A stretch of DNA of 64,000 nt. It comes from Spongilla lacustris. Lineage: Eukaryota > Porifera > Demospongiae > Spongillida > Spongillidae. The notes under the pieces were generated by a model. It did no database searches. It saw only the letters and a program-made list of their open reading frames with translations, and was not told the origin of the DNA. Position 1 is the first letter of the stretch, and each line of letters opens with the position of its first letter. The position numbers and the translations under genes were made by a program. Location: assembly GCA_949361645.1 (NCBI GenBank), contig OX442430.1, positions 4,731,543-4,795,542 on the forward strand. The letters are read 5' to 3'. This document shows positions 58,043 through 64,000 of the stretch, one piece after another.

Positions 58043-59919
58043 CGAGACTGCCCCACACAAAATAAACACACGTCTGAAGGCTCTATGTTTATGCTCACAT
58101 AAACGTTACATTACGTAACTGGTACAGCACGTTTACGCACTGCACTTCAACTATTACTACTTACACTTAAAAATAATTGCATATTGCTATTGATGCATAC
58201 ATCTATGAATAATTTATTTCTGGCTCCCTGGGACAAACCTTTCCTACGCGGTTTACTACATACATGTACGGTAATGTTTCTACTTGTATGATGCATTGAT
58301 GTTACATGTATGTATGCCTGAAAGAATGTATGAAGTCTGCAGTGCACATCTACGCTTTCCTTTCATTCCCCAAAGCCTAGCTATATGTAAATATTGCTAT
58401 AGCCCAAACAAATGCACGGGATTTTCCACACCATTTCCTTCTCAGACCCATCGAAGTTCTGATCATTATCATTCTGCATGTTGGGGAGTGTGATGTTGCA
58501 GTTTTACTTTTACTAGGCTGTGTACGGATGGGAAAATATGTCCGCATGCAATTTATAAGCATCAGTACATTATGGTCTGTACTACATGTAAGTGGTAAAT
58601 TATTTGAGGCTAAACTTGGTACGAGGAGGATGGGGTGATATTAGCATGCCATGGGGTGGGTGATTCAATGCAGGAATCTATGTAACAGCATCCACAGTTA
58701 AAAATTAAAATAAGACCGCAAATAAAGAATGGATTTACAAGTGATCTGACAGCTGCATGCATGTGTACATTCTGATACAGATTGATTACAGCCTGTATTA
58801 GATTGTATACAGTCTGTACCAGGATGCAAGTGGTATTTTCATATGATTCCTTACATTTTGGGGCACATTTTTAGGCTTATATATACTGGTGTAGGCCTAC
58901 ATGTACGTGTGTAGCTTTGTTAAACATGTACATTGCATACAGTGTATGCAGGATAATTCTGTTTTTAAATGATACTATCAATTAACCAAGGTTACATTTA
59001 GGAACGAACCAAGGAGCTATTTATAAGAGCAAGTGATAACGGAACCACGTTTTCATCTCGTGGATGAAAATTAATATAATACAATATATACAATATATAT
59101 TATCTCAGTTGATCACCATATGCCTTGCACTGCGTGTCAGCAGATGAAATACTTAATTTGTATGGTATACTTCATGGAGGCAAACTAATAGAAATGAATA
59201 AGCCTCCGTTGATTTTGTTCTGTACTACAGTAAGTGCAAGTGGTACAAGGTACGTGGGATATTAGCATGGGGTGGGTGCTTCTATGCAGGAACCCTAAAT
59301 GATACAATGCGTATCACATGTAATGGCATCGGTTCGGGGCACATGCTTTGCTGGGCACATTTTATCATTTGTATTAGGCTCACATACTGGTGTATATGTA
59401 CATGCATGTGCGTGCGGCTTTGTTAAACGCATACAGTGTATGTAGGCTATAGTTCTATTTTTAAATGATACCATCAATTAACTGATGTTATATTTAGGAA
59501 CCATGGAGCTATTTATAAAAGCATCACGCAGAACACATGCAACAGATAACTATATTCATGAATTAATGTACCGCTATCTTAGACTCGGAACCACGTTTTC
59601 ACCACGTGGATTAAAAATAAATATCATTATATATAATAGCAAATTGATCACCATGCACATGCACTGCGTGTCAGCAGACGAAATACTTGAAATTGTACGG
59701 TATACTTCATGGAGGCATTCACCCGCCCTCTCTTGCTCCCGTTCCTTCTAAAGTATTGTTAGCTCCGTCGAATCATTTTGGGTTCGAATCATTAAATCAT
59801 CCATGAACTATATACCAAATGATTCCTATGCATGCTTACACAATACCCCATCCCTCCTCGTTCCAAGTTTAGCCTCATGTATTTTTATAATGATTCGGTC
59901 CAAAACCTACTAATGCTTG

Positions 59920-59942
59920 TTTTTTTTTTTTTTTTTTTTTTT
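59920..59942 (+). repeat. poly-T tract
   Basis: A run of about 23 T, not followed by any element I recognise. Confidence 0.9.
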
Positions 59943-60070
59943 GTATTAGTACAATGGAAGGGCTTAATGCATAAGGTATACATTGCGTATGTAGTTATAG
60001 TTCTTTATAAAATACTATCACACCGGGGTTATATTTAGTAACCAAAGAGCTATTTATAAAAGCACAAGTA

Positions 60071-61440
60071 TTTATTTCTATTAATATTCTTATATAATTA
60101 TGTTGAATGCTTCGTTGCTTTTTATGTAACACTATAGTACATAATACAGATTTCTATTTGCATCCGAACTGTGAACAAGTGCGCACACTTAATACTGCAT
60201 AACTTCCTCATTGTGTCATAACATACCAAATTGTGGTTTTGATGTACGGCTTTGAAATTATTAAGTCCTCATGATGATTTGAGGGCTTCATGTGTTGTGA
60301 AGAATTTCAACAAAGAAACCAGACCTAACTCTCATTTTATATAATTACCAGATGGAATGTTATTTTCTAAGTTCAAGTTAACATTTACATCACTCTATCA
60401 CCTGACAACATTAATATTGCATAGTAATACATGGTTTTGATTTATAGTTAGTTTATTTGTGACTGACTAACTTCATTAGTTCACATGTTCACACTTTACT
60501 TTTATTGTCACATTAAATTGATATTTGCATCAGGGAACGTGATCTTAATTAAATAGTAAGTCGCAATGATGACTGAGGGCATTAAAGCCTATAAACTTTA
60601 TCTTCGATCATCTTAATTTATTTAGATTAGTGTGTACAGTGACATTTGCATCATTGCTTATTATTGTAAATCATTGTGTAAGGAAACACCACGTAATAAA
60701 ATTGCATAAGCCAAAATGCATTTAGTGTTGCTATATGCATGTACGGTGGCCGCGTAGGTCGCGCACTAAGACAGTTGCGCCGCGTACTACTTGAGGTTGG
60801 CAGTTGAGATTTGCACCCCGCACTATTCAAGGTTTGCACCGCGCACTAGTTGAGATTTGCACCCATGCAGGTGTTCACTCGGATGCAAATAGACATTAAG
60901 GAACTACATGTAGGATGTCAGCCAAATTGGGCAGAAACACAAGCTCCATGGCAAATATCCAAAATGACAATTGAAGTTTAATATATGTTGTAACCAGTTA
61001 CCACACGGTTTCATTTGTGTATCCAGGCCAATTAAAAAGATTCTTCAAAGTTCTGTTGACGGCACGTGTAATGCATCAGTGCGTAGCGATAAAATGATAT
61101 TAAATTTACAAATTAATTGATTGTTGTCAAATAGCACACTTCATGTACTTCCGAGGTATGGCCGCGATTCGCTTGAACAATTGTGATGTTTAATTTGCAT
61201 TTCCTATGTGACTATGTCGTTACAACAAGTCACAAGCTACGTACCGCATGCAGCTCGCTCCTCGATAATACTTTGATTAATAATTATTCAATTATAAGTA
61301 CAGAACTAAATATTGAATCCGGAGTTAAGACAAATATTGTATAATGGCGCATGCGTGTAGTTATTACTGATACGTACGTCATGCATGCAGTCTCACAGCC
61401 ACGTGTTTATTTGATCAGTTATATAATTGTCAGCACTGGC
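60071..61440. other. intergenic with a small tandem repeat
   Basis: No gene found. At 60775-60866 a unit of about 27 bp (TTGCACCGCGCACTAGTTGAG) is repeated about three times. An NRF1-like GGCGCATGCGTG is at about 61346. Confidence 0.45.
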
Positions 61441-61441
61441 G

Positions 61442-61506
61442 GCTGTTTCGGTCGTGGCATTAGGTTTTAAAATTAGATCATAACCTAATGCCACGACCGA
61501 AACAGC
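61442..61506. repeat. perfect hairpin, 25-bp arms
   Basis: Arms 61442-61466 and 61482-61506 are exact inverse copies with a 15-bp loop. Each arm contains GTTTCGGTCGTGGCATTAGG or its complement. Confidence 0.95.
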
Positions 61507-61668
61507 TTTATTTATCAATGGCTTCTGCTCAAAAGTAAACACCCTACAAGATACGATTATAATTATAATATATGGGACAGTGTCCAGCAAAATCGGGCTT
61601 GTGGGGTTATAATTTTATCACTATAAAAATTGCACGTTGTACTAAACAACACATCTTCGCGACGGTAC

Positions 61669-62299
61669 ACGTTTTCCTTTCAAATTTCGTACACTTGTTC
61701 CCACACCATTTCTCTGTGTGAAAGTCGATTTTTGTGATCTACACATTTTCCGTGCCGTGGATACAACAATCGTTAACCCCGCGGGTTAGAATTCCTCATT
61801 TCTCCACGTACGAGTGTTGAAAACGCATCAAATTCGGGTTGCACATAGAGTAGTCCTGTAGCTATTGATTTGTTCTGTCATTAATTTCTATATCATCCGT
61901 TACGGAGATACAGTTGAACAAACTACGGGCACGTTTTCCCGCTTGATTCGCGCTAATGATTTCGGCAAATCGCGTCCCGCTCAGTAAATGGGAAGGCGGT
62001 GATTATATCATTGGCGCGAATCAAGCGGGAAAATGTGCCTGCAGTTTGCTCAACTATATCTCCGTAATGGATGATTCAGAAACTAACGAACAGAACAAAT
62101 CAATAGATACAGGACTCCTCTATGCACACTCCGATTTTGACACGTTTTCAACACTAGTACATGGAGAAATGTGGATTTATAACCCGCGGGGTTAACGATT
62201 GTTGTATCCACGGCACGGAAAAGGTGTAGATCACAAAAATCGATTTTCACACAGAGAAATGGTGTGGGAACAAGTGTATGAAATTTGAAAGGAAAACGT
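61669..62299. mobile_element. 631-bp fold-back (long inverted repeat) element
   Basis: The left arm (61669-61960) and right arm (62007-62299) are inverted copies along almost their whole 290 bp, about 85-90 percent identical, with a 46-bp loop. The ends read ACGTTTTCCTTTC and GAAAGGAAAACGT. No clear target duplication was seen. The frame of 79 codons inside is a by-product. It may be a fold-back transposon, or a source of long hairpin RNA. Confidence 0.85.
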
Positions 62300-64000
62300 A
62301 GTAATTGGGCAGCTACGTGCAGTTGTCTACCGTTTGTCAGCCCAATGGTGCTGCGTGTGTAATTTCAGTAGTGGTTATATGTGCGTAATTGTCAGCCTTA
62401 GCGGCTGGTGATTCCCTGCCTAGGTGGCTAGGGACATGTTGTAGTTTCCGATCCTCAGTGGAATAAACTGATGTACTATCGTCAGCACAACCAACAGCTT
62501 TGGGAGTTTCTCCCTGAGTTCCCTTTCTCTTCAAAGCTTCCCAAACTCATCACACCACAAAACTAGCTCTTCGCGTTACTCGATTTGACGAAGGGCTCTA
62601 AGCTTGGCTCTGAAAGGAACCGTTAAATTTTCAAATTGGATGCATGTTTTAGCGAACGGGTAAACTACCATACAGGTTGATTGGGTCATTTGGGTGTTTC
62701 TAGTACAGACACCTCTCTTCTATCTAAAACAGCTAAATGTGATGCCTATACGTCAATCTAGTTGGCTAAAAACTTTTAATCCCCCAAACAGCACTAATAC
62801 TGGAACGATTTACCGCGTTGGGATTTCGACTCGGACGATCGATAGAGTCGTTCACATAGTATATACAGGGTGTTTCTGCATGCTTTCATTTAGAAGTTAT
62901 TCAAGATTGAAATCTTGATTTTTTTATTTTCGCAATGTACTTGACTTAGGGGCCATTGTATCTCGATTTAGTGGTTGGTTTGATTATTAATACATTGGCC
63001 AAATTGATAGTTTTAAAATTCAAGGAAATGTTCACGGGTGTTTCATTGCATTGAAAAGATGGACATTAGGTCTCGTCCCCATACTTGGCGATAGAAGATT
63101 TAATGGAGACCTCATTATAGCATAGCATTGGAATGTGGGCTCTCTTGTACAATCCGTTTAAGGTAAGCTTTATACACATGAAAATATGGGTTAAGCATCC
63201 TTTGAGGATTACAGACATACCGGCGTTATGGTATTTGTGTGCACGTACACCACGATATCAAGCCTGGACTGATAGCGCTCCATTTGGAGCGCTATCAGTA
63301 TTATTAAATGTTTGTTCTTTTTTTTGCCTGACAAGTGATCTATAAACTTATACGAGAGTATACAACAATGTTGCCTCTACGTATTCTTACTATCTCTGTT
63401 GTTAGACACATTTTCTGTGAGACGTACGAAGGCTCTGAATATGGCAGTTATTGTTAACATGGCGGAGCGCTTCATTGATTCACGGATGAATCTACCGGTA
63501 TTCAGCGTACTATCGTAACATTAAATGAAATCAATGCCATGAGTATATCTTAACAAGGTTCAGTTCTAGTCTTCGCGCTTTAATCGTTCTTATTGGCATT
63601 AAGAGTACTGTAGGACACACACTCCGGTGATGCTCTTGCACGATGCATTTTAGCCACTGCGCTTTGTTTGCCATACAGCCATATGTCCTATACAACTTGT
63701 TTGAAATGGTTTCAGTGCCTTGTTCTCCCATTAGTCCAAGTCCAGCATTGTATGTACTCATCCACTCGATGATGTGCATTTCCAGTATATGCATTTTAAT
63801 TGTCCTCTTTGTTCCAGGGAAAGCAAAGTCGGAGTAGCTAAAAAAATTCTTGTATTGCAAATTTTTTGGGGGCCTTTGTCACTCGCACTAAAGTCAGTGG
63901 CTGTAGAAATGCCATAGCCAGCAGGCCTTAAATTGCCTACTGGACCATGTATGCTCTACAGGCCTTGCCTACTAGGTGTGTGCTATGCTGGGTTTTTGCT
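62300..64000. other. intergenic to window end
   Basis: No gene recognised. A 14-bp perfect hairpin (63268-63281 with 63286-63299, 4-base loop, ACTGATAGCGCTCC arm) is the only structure noted. Confidence 0.4.

Larger units (their letters stand above)
53620..60070. repeat. diverged segmental duplications (at least three block types)
   Basis: Block 1 (GTTGGGGAGTGTGATG ... GGTACGAGGAGGATG ... ATTAGCATGGGGTGGGTGAT) at 53640-53830 and 58478-58680. Block 2 (GCATACAGTGTATGCAG ... TTTTTAAATGATACTATCAA ... GAGCTATTTATAA) at 53965-54070, 58930-59030, 59420-59520, and degenerate at 56985-57065 and 59975-60065. Block 3 (ACCACGTTTTCA ... CACTGCGTGTCAG ... GTATACTTCATGGAGGC) at 56708-56935, 59041-59182 and 59589-59805. 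A fourth pair (GCCTTCAAACA..., then TTACGTAACTNGTACAGCACGTTTAC) lies at 57110-57470 and 57830-58160. Identity is roughly 75-90 percent by eye. Confidence 0.75.

Noticed and set aside
59755..59800. GGTTCGAATC near 59787 (and GGGTTCGAAAC near 56905) as a tRNA B box or tRNA-derived SINE
   Set aside because: No A box at the right distance, no cloverleaf, and the sequence is part of a larger duplicated block.
61956..62195. 79-codon frame in the fold-back element
   Set aside because: It spans the loop and one arm, has no recognised domain, and the opposite arm mirrors it.

Overview
This window is eukaryotic nuclear DNA from an animal. There are no bacterial-style operons. Coding sequence is split by GT-AG introns, several only about 54-81 nt long, and most of the window is repeats and decayed mobile elements. 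The short introns, the abundance of TACATGTA-type words, and the retroelement and HECT/transposase families suggest an early-branching marine invertebrate, most likely a demosponge. That assignment is an inference from sequence character, not a database result.

Layout. 0.5-5 kb: seven partial, mostly + strand copies of a retroelement with a YLDDG-type reverse transcriptase and a C-terminal PD-(D/E)XK-like domain, chained through (TAA)n tracts. 5-12 kb: gene-poor, with a 314-bp MITE, palindromes, G-runs and a possible Ig exon. 12.26-13.31 kb: a 1,045-bp element with 31-bp inverted ends and a 7-bp target duplication. It abuts a 3.1-kb minisatellite of 57-bp units. 17.3-18.6 kb: a 170-bp satellite. 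19.1-19.5 kb: a compact two-exon gene for a 42-residue membrane protein. 20.0-24.1 kb: a candidate CACTG-ended DNA transposon full of CA repeats. 28-31 kb: a CTACAC-rich repeat and a second cluster of retroelement fragments on the minus strand. 31.6-36.0 kb: a structurally complete Ty3/gypsy LTR retrotransposon on the minus strand (5-bp target duplication, LTRs, tRNA-Ser-like primer site, intact gag and pol overlapping in the -1 frame). 36.9-45.1 kb: an 8-kb minisatellite of 24-bp units that flips orientation at its ends. 46.2-50.9 kb: a multi-exon HECT-type ubiquitin ligase gene (minus) head to head with an rve-type DDE transposase gene (plus), 145 bp between start codons, both carrying disabling lesions. 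53-60 kb: diverged segmental duplications, a RING-like pseudogene and an unidentified two-exon gene. 61-64 kb: large hairpins, including a 631-bp fold-back.

How they relate. Little of the window looks like conserved host gene space. Its history is mainly repeated insertion and tandem amplification. The most notable items are the HECT ligase/transposase pair, which may be one mobile unit, the (TAA)n-linked retroelement chains, and the young, apparently intact Ty3/gypsy copy.
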